Assembly (NCBI GenBank): GCA_947451445.1
Contig: CANFZJ010000012.1
Coordinates: 1-22,254, forward strand
Direction of reading: 5' to 3'
Source of the DNA: Comamonadaceae bacterium
GTDB lineage: Bacteria > Pseudomonadota > Gammaproteobacteria > Burkholderiales > Burkholderiaceae_C
DNA length: 22,254 bases
Shown here: positions 1-7,549 of the stretch, piece by piece
Layout of the letters: every line of letters begins with the position of its first letter
How positions within the stretch are numbered: position 1 is the stretch's first letter
Made by a program: the position numbers and the translations under genes
The notes under the pieces: generated by a model
Seen by the model: the letters and a program-made list of their open reading frames with translations, nothing else
What the model was told of the DNA's origin: nothing
Databases searched by the model: none

Positions 1-559
1 CACGCTGTTTGCCACCCAGCCCGCGCTGGTGCAGCTCAACGGCGGCGCGCTGCTCTCAAAGAAGCTGCACATCGTCAACACCGACGCCTTCCACTGGCTG
101 CAAACCAGCACCGACACCTTCGACGTCATCGTGGTGGACTTCCCCGACCCGACCAACTTTGCCATCGGCAAGCTGTACACCAGCGCCTTCTACAGCCTGC
201 TGGACCAGCGCCTGTCCGCCAGCGGCTACGCCGTCATCCAGACCACCTCGCCCCTGGTGGCGCGAAAAAGCTTCTGGACCGTGGCCACCACCATCGAGTC
301 CGTCGGCCTCACCGCCACGCCCTACCACGCCAACGTGCCCAGCTTCGGCGAATGGGGCTACACCATCGCCAGCCGCAGACCGTACCGCATCCCCACCACA
401 CTGCCGCCCGGCCTGCGCTTTCTAAGCCCGGCCAGCCTGCCCGCACTGTTCGACTTCTCCCTGGACATGGCCCGCGTGCCGGCGGAGGTGAACCGGCTGT
501 CGAACCAGGTGCTGGTGACGACGTATGGGGAGGAGTGGGGGAAGGTGGCGGGGCACTAA
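1..559 (+). CDS. speE: Spermidine synthase-like polyamine aminopropyltransferase, C-terminal part (5' end outside window)
   Basis: The frame is open from base 2 to the TAA at 557-559, giving about 185 residues of the C-terminal half. The visible sequence has the second half of a spermidine-synthase Rossmann fold: VNTDAFHWL, then FDVIVVDFPDP with the catalytic-region Asp pair, LYTSAFYSLL, QTTSP, FWTVATTIES and the substrate-pocket stretch VPSFGEWGYT. The end (EVNRLSNQVLVTTY) is typical of the longer, membrane-anchored aminopropyltransferases of proteobacteria; their N-terminal membrane segments would lie before the window. The family transfers the aminopropyl group of decarboxylated S-adenosylmethionine to a polyamine. 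No terminator is evident before the next gene. In related genomes I recall a FAD oxidoreductase directly downstream; here it lies about 9.7 kb away at 10258. Confident on family, not on exact substrate. Confidence 0.9.
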   Translation, partial: TLFATQPALVQLNGGALLSKKLHIVNTDAFHWLQTSTDTFDVIVVDFPDPTNFAIGKLYTSAFYSLLDQRLSASGYAVIQTTSPLVARKSFWTVATTIESVGLTATPYHANVPSFGEWGYTIASRRPYRIPTTLPPGLRFLSPASLPALFDFSLDMARVPAEVNRLSNQVLVTTYGEEWGKVAGH

Positions 560-583
560 GGTGTGACTTTTAGCGGCGCATTG

Positions 584-605
584 TGTCGTTCCCGTTTGCT
601 TCAAT
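584..605 (+). repeat. Leader-like element, copy A (upstream of FtsZ-like gene)
   Basis: TGTCG, five variable bases, then GTTTGCTTCAAT. The same 5+5+12 arrangement with identical conserved blocks recurs at 2469-2490 upstream of the gene at 2513, and similarity continues loosely for about 15 bases (GTTT, TC, AACT). Copy A ends 29 bases before the ATG at 635; copy B ends 22 bases before its ATG. The equal placement suggests a shared 5' regulatory or leader element, or duplicated junction DNA. A good promoter is not obvious in copy A. Confidence 0.5.
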
Positions 606-634
606 GGGTTTATCTGAACTCACTTGCGCAAACC

Positions 635-1597
635 ATGGAACAACACCCAGGCACTCCCCCCATGGAGCCACTTGGCGCTATCCGTGCCACGGCGGCATAC
701 CGCATCGGCCTCGTGGTAGTTGGCGGTGTGGATGGTGCCAACGTAGCAGCCATACGCCAAGCATGTCCTTATGTGGTTCGCACCATGGCCATCGACCGCG
801 ATTCCGCAGCGCTGCACCACTGCAGCGCTGATCGAACGGTTTTGATCGGGGACGGTACTGTCCACCCGATAAAACCACGCACCCTTTGCCACATGGCACG
901 CGCACAGGCCAAGGACATTGCGGCGGCCATGGCAGACCTTGATCTGGTGCTTATCGTTGCAGGGCTGTATGGAGCGGCTGGCCAAGGCATTGCACCAGTG
1001 GTTGCCGACATCGCACGGCACATGCGCATCGCCACTCTGGCCATGGCCGTAGCACCTGCAGAATGGCAAGGGCCACTCGCGAACCCAGGTGCGCGCTATG
1101 CGATGCAGCAATTGCAACGCGCAGGTGCCACTGTTTTCCCCGTCCCAAGCCAACGCATGGCCATGGCCCCTGGCGCAGCAACCTCAGACCTTGGGCAGTC
1201 CATCCAACATCTGCTTTTTTGCGTCGAGCACGCCCTCAACCAAGGCCAGATTGTCGGGATTGACATGGCAGATCTACCCAAGGCGCTGAACCCAGGCGGC
1301 ATGGCGGCCATGGGCTTTGGGTCTGCAACCGGGCCGGACCGCGTTCAAAGCGCGATCCAACGCGCCATTACCCACCCACTGCTGGGCACGGACAACTTGT
1401 GCAACGCTAACGGCGTGCTGCTGAATATCAGTGGCGCTGACGGCTTGCAGTTCAGCGAAGTCCTTGCAGTTTTTCGCGCCATCCAAAGCCTGCTGACGCA
1501 AAAACCGTGGTTTGTGTTCAGCGGCTCCATCGACACGTCTGTTGGCGACGAATTGATCGTCAGCCTACTTGCCACCGTACCCGAGGCGGCGGCTTAG
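635..1597 (+). CDS. Divergent FtsZ-like GTPase (FtsZ/tubulin superfamily), core domain only
   Basis: 320 aa from the ATG at 635; ATG 662 is an alternative and neither has a clear ribosome binding site. The sequence follows FtsZ from end to end: a T1 loop (VGGVDGAN, residues 29-36), the AIDRDSAAL stretch matching FtsZ NTDAQAL, a T4 glycine loop (GLYGAAGQG, 110-118) in place of GGGTGTG, the following APVVADIAR, a T7 loop (GIDMADL, 208-214) retaining both acidic residues, then MGFGSATGPDR and DELIVSLLAT at the C-terminus. It stops where the FtsZ globular domain ends, so the linker and conserved tail that bind FtsA/ZipA are absent. It is therefore probably not the division FtsZ. GTP binding is plausible; hydrolysis and polymerisation are uncertain because T4 and T7 deviate. 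It leads a tight module with 1638-2183 and 2186-2455. Confidence 0.85.
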   Translation: MEQHPGTPPMEPLGAIRATAAYRIGLVVVGGVDGANVAAIRQACPYVVRTMAIDRDSAALHHCSADRTVLIGDGTVHPIKPRTLCHMARAQAKDIAAAMADLDLVLIVAGLYGAAGQGIAPVVADIARHMRIATLAMAVAPAEWQGPLANPGARYAMQQLQRAGATVFPVPSQRMAMAPGAATSDLGQSIQHLLFCVEHALNQGQIVGIDMADLPKALNPGGMAAMGFGSATGPDRVQSAIQRAITHPLLGTDNLCNANGVLLNISGADGLQFSEVLAVFRAIQSLLTQKPWFVFSGSIDTSVGDELIVSLLATVPEAAA

Positions 1598-1637
1598 CCC
1601 AAACACATTGAACGCTGACACAGAAAGGCCGCGCCCT

Positions 1638-2183
1638 ATGCCGACAAGCCCACCTGAAAACACCCACGGCACACCCTTGCGTACCGACGAGGTCGCGCGC
1701 CTGCTGCAGTTAAACCGCTACCTCAAAAAGATGGAAGCCTTATTGAAAACAGTTACCGCCACGCTCAGGCCCGCACTTGCCGCCAAAATAGCCAATCCTG
1801 CAGACCCCATGGGTGACTACGAGCTGGAAGCGCAAATGCACTACACCTTGCGCGAAGACGACACCGCATGGCGTGGCGACAGCGACAACTTTTTGACTTC
1901 CCGCCAAGCGTTGCTAAAACACGGTTGCTACCAACTAGCAAACGGCGCCGACCACCGCGTGTGGATGCCCCGCATGGAGGCCCTGAACACCGAACCCCAT
2001 TGTTGGTCGTTCAATGACCTGTGGGAGAACGAATATGGCCCGGACAACCCCTCGGTACCGCTGCGTGACTGCCTACGTCTGGGCTCAGTATGGGTAGAGG
2101 TGGTCATCCGCCAGCAATACTGCCTCCATCTGGACAGCGGCGAATGGGTTCAAGAGAATCACCCCTCTCTTGAAAAAGAATAG
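1638..2183 (+). CDS. Hypothetical protein, second gene of the FtsZ-like module
   Basis: 181 aa, not recognised. The start is the ATG at 1638, preceded by AGAAAGG about 9 bases upstream and 40 bases after the FtsZ-like stop; the frame is open further upstream but would overlap that gene. The N-terminal third (residues 15-52) is probably helical with alternating Leu/Lys (LLQLNRYLKKMEALLK). The remainder is acidic and rich in Trp, Tyr and His, with no transmembrane segment or signal peptide, so a soluble cytoplasmic protein is likely. The tight arrangement suggests it works with the FtsZ-like protein, perhaps as a partner or regulator; that is inference from position only. Confidence 0.7.
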   Translation: MPTSPPENTHGTPLRTDEVARLLQLNRYLKKMEALLKTVTATLRPALAAKIANPADPMGDYELEAQMHYTLREDDTAWRGDSDNFLTSRQALLKHGCYQLANGADHRVWMPRMEALNTEPHCWSFNDLWENEYGPDNPSVPLRDCLRLGSVWVEVVIRQQYCLHLDSGEWVQENHPSLEKE

Positions 2184-2185
2184 AC

Positions 2186-2455
2186 GTGGGCACGCAATTC
2201 AATCGCCCGATGATTCTCTTCCATGGCCCACGCCTTGCAGAGCAGCGCGAAGCAGAAATTGTGGCGCGGCTGCTCGCCCACCATCGCCAACATGGGCCGT
2301 GGATTGCATTGGACGATGCATTCTGGGCCTTCAAGCAGCATAGAAACCGGGTCGTCGCCTGCAAGAGCTACGTGGGTTTGGATGCAGTGGCGGCAAGCGC
2401 ACTGAGGGCGGCACTGAGTGCGCCACCACTGGCCACATCCCCGAACGACCGTTGA
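2186..2455 (+). CDS. Small hypothetical protein, third gene of the FtsZ-like module
   Basis: 89 aa from a GTG at 2186, only two bases after the preceding TAG, suggesting translational coupling; an in-frame ATG at 2210 is the alternative. Not recognised. The sequence is basic and mostly helical (AEQREAEIVARLLAHHRQHG), with a WIALDDAFWAFKQHRNRVVACKSY-like middle and an Ala-rich end. No membrane segment is seen. The end of this gene is followed by the second copy of the leader-like element, which closes the three-gene module. Confidence 0.55.
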   Translation: MGTQFNRPMILFHGPRLAEQREAEIVARLLAHHRQHGPWIALDDAFWAFKQHRNRVVACKSYVGLDAVAASALRAALSAPPLATSPNDR

Positions 2456-2468
2456 TAACGACACCATT

Positions 2469-2490
2469 TGTCGCTTCGGTTTGCTTCAAT
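2469..2490 (+). repeat. Leader-like element, copy B (upstream of AT-rich orphan gene)
   Basis: Matches copy A at 584-605: TGTCG, five bases, GTTTGCTTCAAT. In this copy TTGTCG (2468-2473) and TACAGT (2490-2495), 16 bases apart, make a weak sigma-70-like promoter, which copy A does not reproduce well. It ends 22 bases before the ATG at 2513. Confidence 0.5.
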
Positions 2491-2512
2491 ACAGTTTTTC
2501 AACTGAGCACGC

Positions 2513-3115
2513 ATGAAAATTACACGAAGGCAGATTACCCGCACCCAATTTGAAGCAGCTAGATTCAGCTATTGCGGCAAAAGAGACCATCGCAACGACG
2601 TTTACGAATCCACGGCTAAGTTTCAAAAAACTTTCAAAGAATGGTATAAAAAAGAACGCCACCAGATAGCCATACTTCTAACGATTCGCCAGAAAAATAA
2701 AAAATTTATCCAGCTTTCGTTCGACAACTATCCCGCTGCAATAGATGCCTGCATCACGCTTGGCGACATATCGGTAGCAGTCACCTGGAATGGCCTATGC
2801 ATTGATTATCTGATTTCGATGGATTTATACAAACCGAGTTACCGAAAAAATACCATCATTTGCAGATCATGCCTAAACGGCCAGCACCAATACGCAACGC
2901 TCAACCAGTTCTGGATGGAGCACATCTTCGAAGACTTCGCACGATGGGTGAATGAAACCCTAGCCCCGGCAGCTTGGCTCGGCATTTATGCAACAGAAGA
3001 TGACGGAATCACTTGGGCTAAATTGCACAAAAAGTTGCCGGAGCGTGGAGATTCTACGGTGTGCATTCTGGAGCTGCCGCTGGATACCGCAGCCCATTTT
3101 TCTCCAAACCATTAA
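2513..3115 (+). CDS. Hypothetical protein, AT-rich orphan
   Basis: 200 aa, not recognised. The ATG at 2513 follows the leader-like element; no strong Shine-Dalgarno is present. The protein is basic at the N-terminus (MKITRRQITRTQ, KEWYKKERHQ) and has a pair CRSCLNGQH (one CxxC plus His) near residue 120 that could be part of a metal site, although only one CxxC is seen. A central segment (IQLSFDNYPAAIDACITLGDISVAVTW) looks like alternating strands and helix. The DNA is much more AT-rich, with A/T third positions, than the flanking core genes, suggesting recent transfer from another background. It converges on the DUF262 gene. Confidence 0.7.
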   Translation: MKITRRQITRTQFEAARFSYCGKRDHRNDVYESTAKFQKTFKEWYKKERHQIAILLTIRQKNKKFIQLSFDNYPAAIDACITLGDISVAVTWNGLCIDYLISMDLYKPSYRKNTIICRSCLNGQHQYATLNQFWMEHIFEDFARWVNETLAPAAWLGIYATEDDGITWAKLHKKLPERGDSTVCILELPLDTAAHFSPNH

Positions 3116-3141
3116 ATTCGATGCCAACGACTTTAATGGTT
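3107..3141. terminator. Candidate hairpin at the end of the AT-rich orphan gene
   Basis: AACCATTAAA (3107-3116) and TTTAATGGTT (3132-3141) form a perfect 10-bp inverted repeat with a 15-base loop, overlapping the TAA stop of the preceding gene. It lies between two convergent genes. No clear U-run follows on either strand, so intrinsic termination is possible but weak. Confidence 0.35.
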
Positions 3142-3199
3142 CGAGAGAGCTCGTTTACGCGTCAATGTTATTAATTTTACATATTGTTATGTGTGATTT

Positions 3200-5548
3200 T
3201 TAGTCAACAGAACTACCGCCTCCACACTTCAACTCTTCATAAAACTTCTTATATAGCGAAAAAATTCGCCGCTCGACAGCACTTTGAAATGCCAGTGCAC
3301 GCTCTTTATTCCAGTGACGCGGCCTCCCTTCTTCCCCCGACGCTTTCAACCATTTTTCTTTATCAGAAGCACAAATTTGTGCATTTAGTGCGATATCGTT
3401 TCTTTCTAACTTAATGCTCACCGATGTATCTCCAAGAGAGCGGTTTTCGCTGCTATCCAGCACATGAATATTGCCAAGGCTGTTGCCGATGTGCCAATGG
3501 CCGGTGTTATCTACAGTCTTATCATCTGCGTCTTTGAGCGGGAAGGACCTGAAGGTGTTGGGCCCACTATTGCCAGTTCCACAAACCCATTGTGCGGATG
3601 ACAAGATGTGATCAAAGTCGTACGGGGTTTCTTCATCCATACCTGCCAAAGCGGGTTGTTTTTCAAATTTTTTATAAATATAGTCCCGCTGCAACCACAG
3701 CAACATGGGGTGAATATGGCCATTACCCTTTCGGCTCAGCCACCAGCGTTTGTAAATTTCCGCATATGGCTTGTCGGCCTCGTGCTGTACGACAAACCGC
3801 GTCCAGCCTCGCAAGCCATTGGTGCCATCTGGTGTTTCAGGTAGCGACCAAGTTGCGTCGAATTCTTGACCCTCCGCGTCGCGCCCCAACGGTTTCAATT
3901 CGATAGATTTCAACTGTTCCGGGCTTGGCAAGGCGTATGCCGTTGCTTTCTCGCCTTTACACAACTCGGCCATTAACCCTTGATCAGGGAATGTATGTGA
4001 TGCAGCGATAACGCCTTCTCTCAATGCCTTGATCGCTACCTCGCTAGCCTTGGCGTAGTCCGATATGCAGAGATGGCCTTGCAAAATAAAACGCACCATT
4101 GCAAGGCGTGAGGCCGTCAATATTTCTATCGACGGATTTTTCAGTGCGCGCCATGCCAAGATAACTTCAAGCAATGGAATTTGTACCAGACACAGCGCAT
4201 GTTTTGGAAAACCTGTTGTGAAGTCAGTTTCGTTGTAGCTGATACTTTCCAATACCGTCTTCAAACTAGCCTCAAAGATACCGTCTGGCTGAATGTTCTT
4301 TTCAAACTCATCGATAAATCCAACGTGGTTGCGCACCATGCGTGCAAATGCGGCTTTGTCCAGCTTGGCAGAGTCAGTGACTTTTTGCTCTTTGCTGTAG
4401 GAAAGCATGGTCAGGCGTACCGCGCTCATCACAAGCGTGGTGGGTGTATAGATAGCTTGGATTTTTGGATCACTCAACAACGCCTCCACCATGCCATGAA
4501 CCTTTGATGAATGGTGTTTGATGACGGAATACACGTAATCCGCATTGCTCAATGGTTCGCCGCCTGTGCCAACGCGCTTGAAGAGAATCGCAAGCGGTGG
4601 GTCGGCATTGACGTCGGAGGAGTTCGCAGCTTGATCCACAAAGCTTTCTTGTCGCACATGAATGACGGGGAATTCGCAAGTCAATACTTTGTTCAGCGCC
4701 ACGTCAAGAGCACGAATGCATTCTGCCAATTGAGCTTCGGTCGGCAGCGCCTTCTGTCTTTTCGTAAAGTATTCGACAAGATCCTTTTGTAGCTCGACCT
4801 TCGCCGAATTTTCATCAGAAACTTGTGAACCGATTATTTCCCTGATCTTTGCTTCCAATGCATTCACATAGATTTCCAGCCGTGCCAGCAAAAAATAATG
4901 CAGCGTACCTTTTCGTTGGTTGTCAATCAACTCCGTGAGGGGAAGTGCAAACTTTGCATCCCACGGCATGAAATCAGGTCGACCCCACAGCTCTTGCACA
5001 TTCATTTTTCCCCACGCTTGATTCGCCAAACGCAGCTTGTTGCGCTCCAGCTTACTCAACGGCTGTCCACCAACGCTGGCACGGCTGTAGCCAAAGGGCT
5101 GCGCCTTGGTGGTTGCCCAAAGGCGAAACTGGTATTCGCTTTGAGGGTCATCGGCTAAATCCACCCAGATGGCGACAGGCCGCAAGGGATTTTGCAACCC
5201 CTGCGGCCAGCCAGCCAACATGGACAACGTGCGCTGTTGTCCATCAATCAAGCTGATATCCGTTGCAGTGGCTTGGCGTGTGGAGGCATTGCCAAGTGGC
5301 ACAACCATAGATTTACCGTCCGCCACGACTTTGGTGCCAGATGCCATAAAAGCCCCTACGGGCATGCCGCGAAGCAAGGTGTCCCACAGGTCCAGTAATT
5401 TGTGGGGCGCCCATACCGAGCCACGCTGGATCATGGGCAAAACGACGGTACGAGGCGAACCCGCTGCGCCAGATGCCCATTCCATCCAGTCGGGGAGCGT
5501 GACGGAGACGACATTTTTATGAAAGATGGAGTTTGTGTTTTCATTCAT
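3200..5548 (-). CDS. DUF262-DUF1524 domain protein (GmrSD/SspE-like restriction nuclease)
   Basis: About 782 aa from the ATG at 5546-5548; a TTG at 5567-5569 would add seven residues and neither start has a strong ribosome binding site. Numbering from the TTG, the DUF262 part has MIQRGSVWAPHK (46-57), LRGMPVG and the hallmark IDGQQRT (108-114), the motif used for NTP binding/hydrolysis in GmrS-type proteins. The C-terminus has the DUF1524 HNH signature: YDFDHILS (His at 654) and then GNSLGNIHVL...EN near 695-708. In established families this architecture occurs in the type IV modification-dependent restriction enzyme GmrSD and in SspE, which act on modified phage DNA or sense phosphorothioate marks. 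Base composition is lower in GC than the core genes. It lies 91 bases beyond the HDAC-like stop, on the same strand, and may be the last gene of that operon. Confidence 0.85.
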   Translation of the reverse strand: MNENTNSIFHKNVVSVTLPDWMEWASGAAGSPRTVVLPMIQRGSVWAPHKLLDLWDTLLRGMPVGAFMASGTKVVADGKSMVVPLGNASTRQATATDISLIDGQQRTLSMLAGWPQGLQNPLRPVAIWVDLADDPQSEYQFRLWATTKAQPFGYSRASVGGQPLSKLERNKLRLANQAWGKMNVQELWGRPDFMPWDAKFALPLTELIDNQRKGTLHYFLLARLEIYVNALEAKIREIIGSQVSDENSAKVELQKDLVEYFTKRQKALPTEAQLAECIRALDVALNKVLTCEFPVIHVRQESFVDQAANSSDVNADPPLAILFKRVGTGGEPLSNADYVYSVIKHHSSKVHGMVEALLSDPKIQAIYTPTTLVMSAVRLTMLSYSKEQKVTDSAKLDKAAFARMVRNHVGFIDEFEKNIQPDGIFEASLKTVLESISYNETDFTTGFPKHALCLVQIPLLEVILAWRALKNPSIEILTASRLAMVRFILQGHLCISDYAKASEVAIKALREGVIAASHTFPDQGLMAELCKGEKATAYALPSPEQLKSIELKPLGRDAEGQEFDATWSLPETPDGTNGLRGWTRFVVQHEADKPYAEIYKRWWLSRKGNGHIHPMLLWLQRDYIYKKFEKQPALAGMDEETPYDFDHILSSAQWVCGTGNSGPNTFRSFPLKDADDKTVDNTGHWHIGNSLGNIHVLDSSENRSLGDTSVSIKLERNDIALNAQICASDKEKWLKASGEEGRPRHWNKERALAFQSAVERRIFSLYKKFYEELKCGGGSSVD

Positions 5549-5639
5549 GACAGTGTTTAAGTTTTTCAAAAAATGGTGTGGTTACAAAAATGGGGGTCGC
5601 CTATCGCGGTGATGGTAGCCCCGCTGTCGGTATCAAATA

Positions 5640-6503
5640 TCACTTCGGCGAGCCCGCCCGAACACACGCATTGGCCGTATTCCGATGCAATTGCAAAACC
5701 GGCTCAATACTCCCGCTCGCATCACGCTGGTAGCCGCCTGCCAGGTTCCACGCCAGTGGTCGCCCTTGCAATGTGCGGAACACGGTGAGGTCTCTTGCGA
5801 GCATTTCGCGGGTGGTGAGCAAGCCGCCCAAGGGGTCGTTGGTATGGGGGTCTGCACCGGCCTGGTACAGGACCAAGTCGGCGTGGGCGCTTAGTTTCAA
5901 CACCTGCGCCAGCCAGGCCTTGAAGTACTTGGGGTGCAGGCCAATGCCGTTCTCGCTTTCAAAATGCGCCCCCATGGAATGGTTGGCGATACGGTCTTCC
6001 AAACCCAACCGGGCGATGATGGCGTCGGTGCCATTGCCGTAGTGCACATCGCAATCCAGGATGGCGACGTGGCGCACCAGGCCTTCGTCCAGCAGTTTGA
6101 CGGCGGTCACCATCAGGCCGTTAAAGGTGCAATAGCCCTCGGGCTCTTCAAAGCCTGCATGGTGAAAGCCGCTGGTGGGGGAGCACACGGCTTCCCGGTG
6201 CGCCAGGGCCCAGCGTGCTGCGGCCAGCATGGACCCGCTGGTGTAGGGCAATGAAGCGGCTACTTCGGCGTCCTGGTTGCGAAAACCGTTGCGCCGCTTC
6301 AGGTCCAGAACGTCGTCCACCATCTGCGGGGCATGCACCCGTTGCAGGTCGGCACGGGTCACGGGTTCAAAGCTATGGATGTCGTCGCGCTGAATGATGC
6401 CGCGTGCAAGCCAGTCCTCCACCACCAGTTTGGGCTTGTAGGCAGAGGGTGAGTAAGCCGCCGTGTTGCTGGCGACCTGTTCAGTGCGGTAAAAGATTTT
6501 CAT
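5640..6503 (-). CDS. Histone deacetylase-family (arginase/deacetylase fold) amidohydrolase
   Basis: 287 aa from the ATG at 6501-6503, which overlaps the TGA of the WYL gene (ATGA), so translation is probably coupled. The zinc-dependent deacetylase motifs are present: tandem His at 114-115 in SGFHHAGFEEPEG, the metal ligands Asp152 and His154 in DCDVHYGNGTDAI, Asp218 in YQAGADPHTNDPLGG, and the catalytic-type Tyr258 in LAGGYQRD. An intact active site is therefore likely. Bacterial members remove acetyl groups from proteins, polyamines or small molecules (AcuC, acetylpolyamine amidohydrolases); the substrate here is unknown. No signal peptide, so cytoplasmic. Finding it coupled to a WYL regulator and nuclease genes is unusual. 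Confidence 0.88.
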   Translation of the reverse strand: MKIFYRTEQVASNTAAYSPSAYKPKLVVEDWLARGIIQRDDIHSFEPVTRADLQRVHAPQMVDDVLDLKRRNGFRNQDAEVAASLPYTSGSMLAAARWALAHREAVCSPTSGFHHAGFEEPEGYCTFNGLMVTAVKLLDEGLVRHVAILDCDVHYGNGTDAIIARLGLEDRIANHSMGAHFESENGIGLHPKYFKAWLAQVLKLSAHADLVLYQAGADPHTNDPLGGLLTTREMLARDLTVFRTLQGRPLAWNLAGGYQRDASGSIEPVLQLHRNTANACVRAGSPK

Positions 6504-7549
6504 GGTGTGTGGTGGTAGTGGGCCATGGAGTCCGACAGCGATTGCGCAATGGCTGCGCGCAGTGGCACGGGGCCGAGCACCTGCAGCGCGCTGCCTTGCC
6601 CCAGTAGCCACCAATGCAGCTGCCAGGTGTCGTTGACGGTTGCGGTCAACTGCATCCAGCCATCGCCATCGGGGGTGATGGCTTGATCGCTTGCCAGCGG
6701 CGTCTCGGCCAGGTAGGCGGCAACATGCTCGGCAATGCGCAGCGTCAATCGAATGGGCGCGCCCTGGTTGGCAAAATCAGCCAGCCCGCTGGCAATGGCG
6801 GTATCCAGGTTGAAGCCTTCCGGTGCCTTGGCAGCGGCATCCAGAATCTCTACGCGGCTGAACCGGTGCAGTGCATACAAGCGTGCATCGGCATAGTCCC
6901 GTGCGCTGGCTACCAAATAAGTCACTGCGCCGCGCATGATGAGGCCCAGCGGGTGCAGCACAAAATCTTTAGGCTGGTCGCCACTGGCAGATTGGTACCG
7001 GACTGCCAGTTGCTTGTCTTCCAACAAACCTTGGTAGATAGAGGCCTGCACGGTGTCATGCATGGTGGGTGGAAGCAGGGGCTGCGTGGGTTGCACCACG
7101 CGTACTTTGTCGAGCCAATCATGCGGGTGGCGGTTGTTTTGCAGCGCCACTGTCTCCAGCTTGGTTTGCGCCAGGCTAAACAGGCCCGCCAAACCGTCCA
7201 GCATGGCGGCAGGGAAGAGTTGCTTCAGGTGGGTTTCCACCAACCGCATGGCCAGGGCTTCAGAAATGCCCATGCCGGGAATGTCAAGGTTCGCGCCTTT
7301 GGTCCAGCGCCAGCCGTAATCACGCACGTTTTTGTTGTTCAGCTCGATCGGGAAAATGCTGCTCAGTTCCTTCAGATCGCGCTGCACGGTGCGCATGGAT
7401 ACGTCGTAGCCAGCCGCATTCAAATTGGCCGCGATCTCACTGGCCTTGTCCCAGCGGCCATCGTGTGTCGCGTCGGAACGGCTGACGGTCAGCATGCGCA
7501 TCATTTCCCACTGGCGCAGCAGGGTCGCTTTTTTGTCAATTTGGGGCAT
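6500..7549 (-). CDS. WYL-domain transcriptional regulator
   Basis: 349 aa from the ATG at 7547-7549, chosen because AAAGGA sits five bases upstream (7556-7561 on the plus strand); in-frame ATGs at 7553-7555 and 7583-7585 are alternatives. An N-terminal DeoR-type winged helix-turn-helix spans about residues 33-62 (ASEIAANLNAAGYDVS, then RTVQRDLKEL), followed by a linker helix region and a WYL domain at about 165-240 (LAVRYQSASG, HPLGLIMRGAVTYLVA, LYALHRFSRVEIL). WYL regulators sense nucleic-acid or nucleotide ligands and often control phage-defence operons (BrxR, CapW). It overlaps the preceding gene by 14 bases and the next by four, so it is embedded in the operon it may regulate. Confidence 0.88.
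   Translation of the reverse strand: MPQIDKKATLLRQWEMMRMLTVSRSDATHDGRWDKASEIAANLNAAGYDVSMRTVQRDLKELSSIFPIELNNKNVRDYGWRWTKGANLDIPGMGISEALAMRLVETHLKQLFPAAMLDGLAGLFSLAQTKLETVALQNNRHPHDWLDKVRVVQPTQPLLPPTMHDTVQASIYQGLLEDKQLAVRYQSASGDQPKDFVLHPLGLIMRGAVTYLVASARDYADARLYALHRFSRVEILDAAAKAPEGFNLDTAIASGLADFANQGAPIRLTLRIAEHVAAYLAETPLASDQAITPDGDGWMQLTATVNDTWQLHWWLLGQGSALQVLGPVPLRAAIAQSLSDSMAHYHHTP

Noticed and set aside
563..634. Upstream GTG start (563) extending the FtsZ-like gene by 24 codons
   Set aside because: These codons lie across the leader-like element shared with the region before 2513, the extension has no FtsZ similarity, and ATG 635 precedes the first homologous residues.
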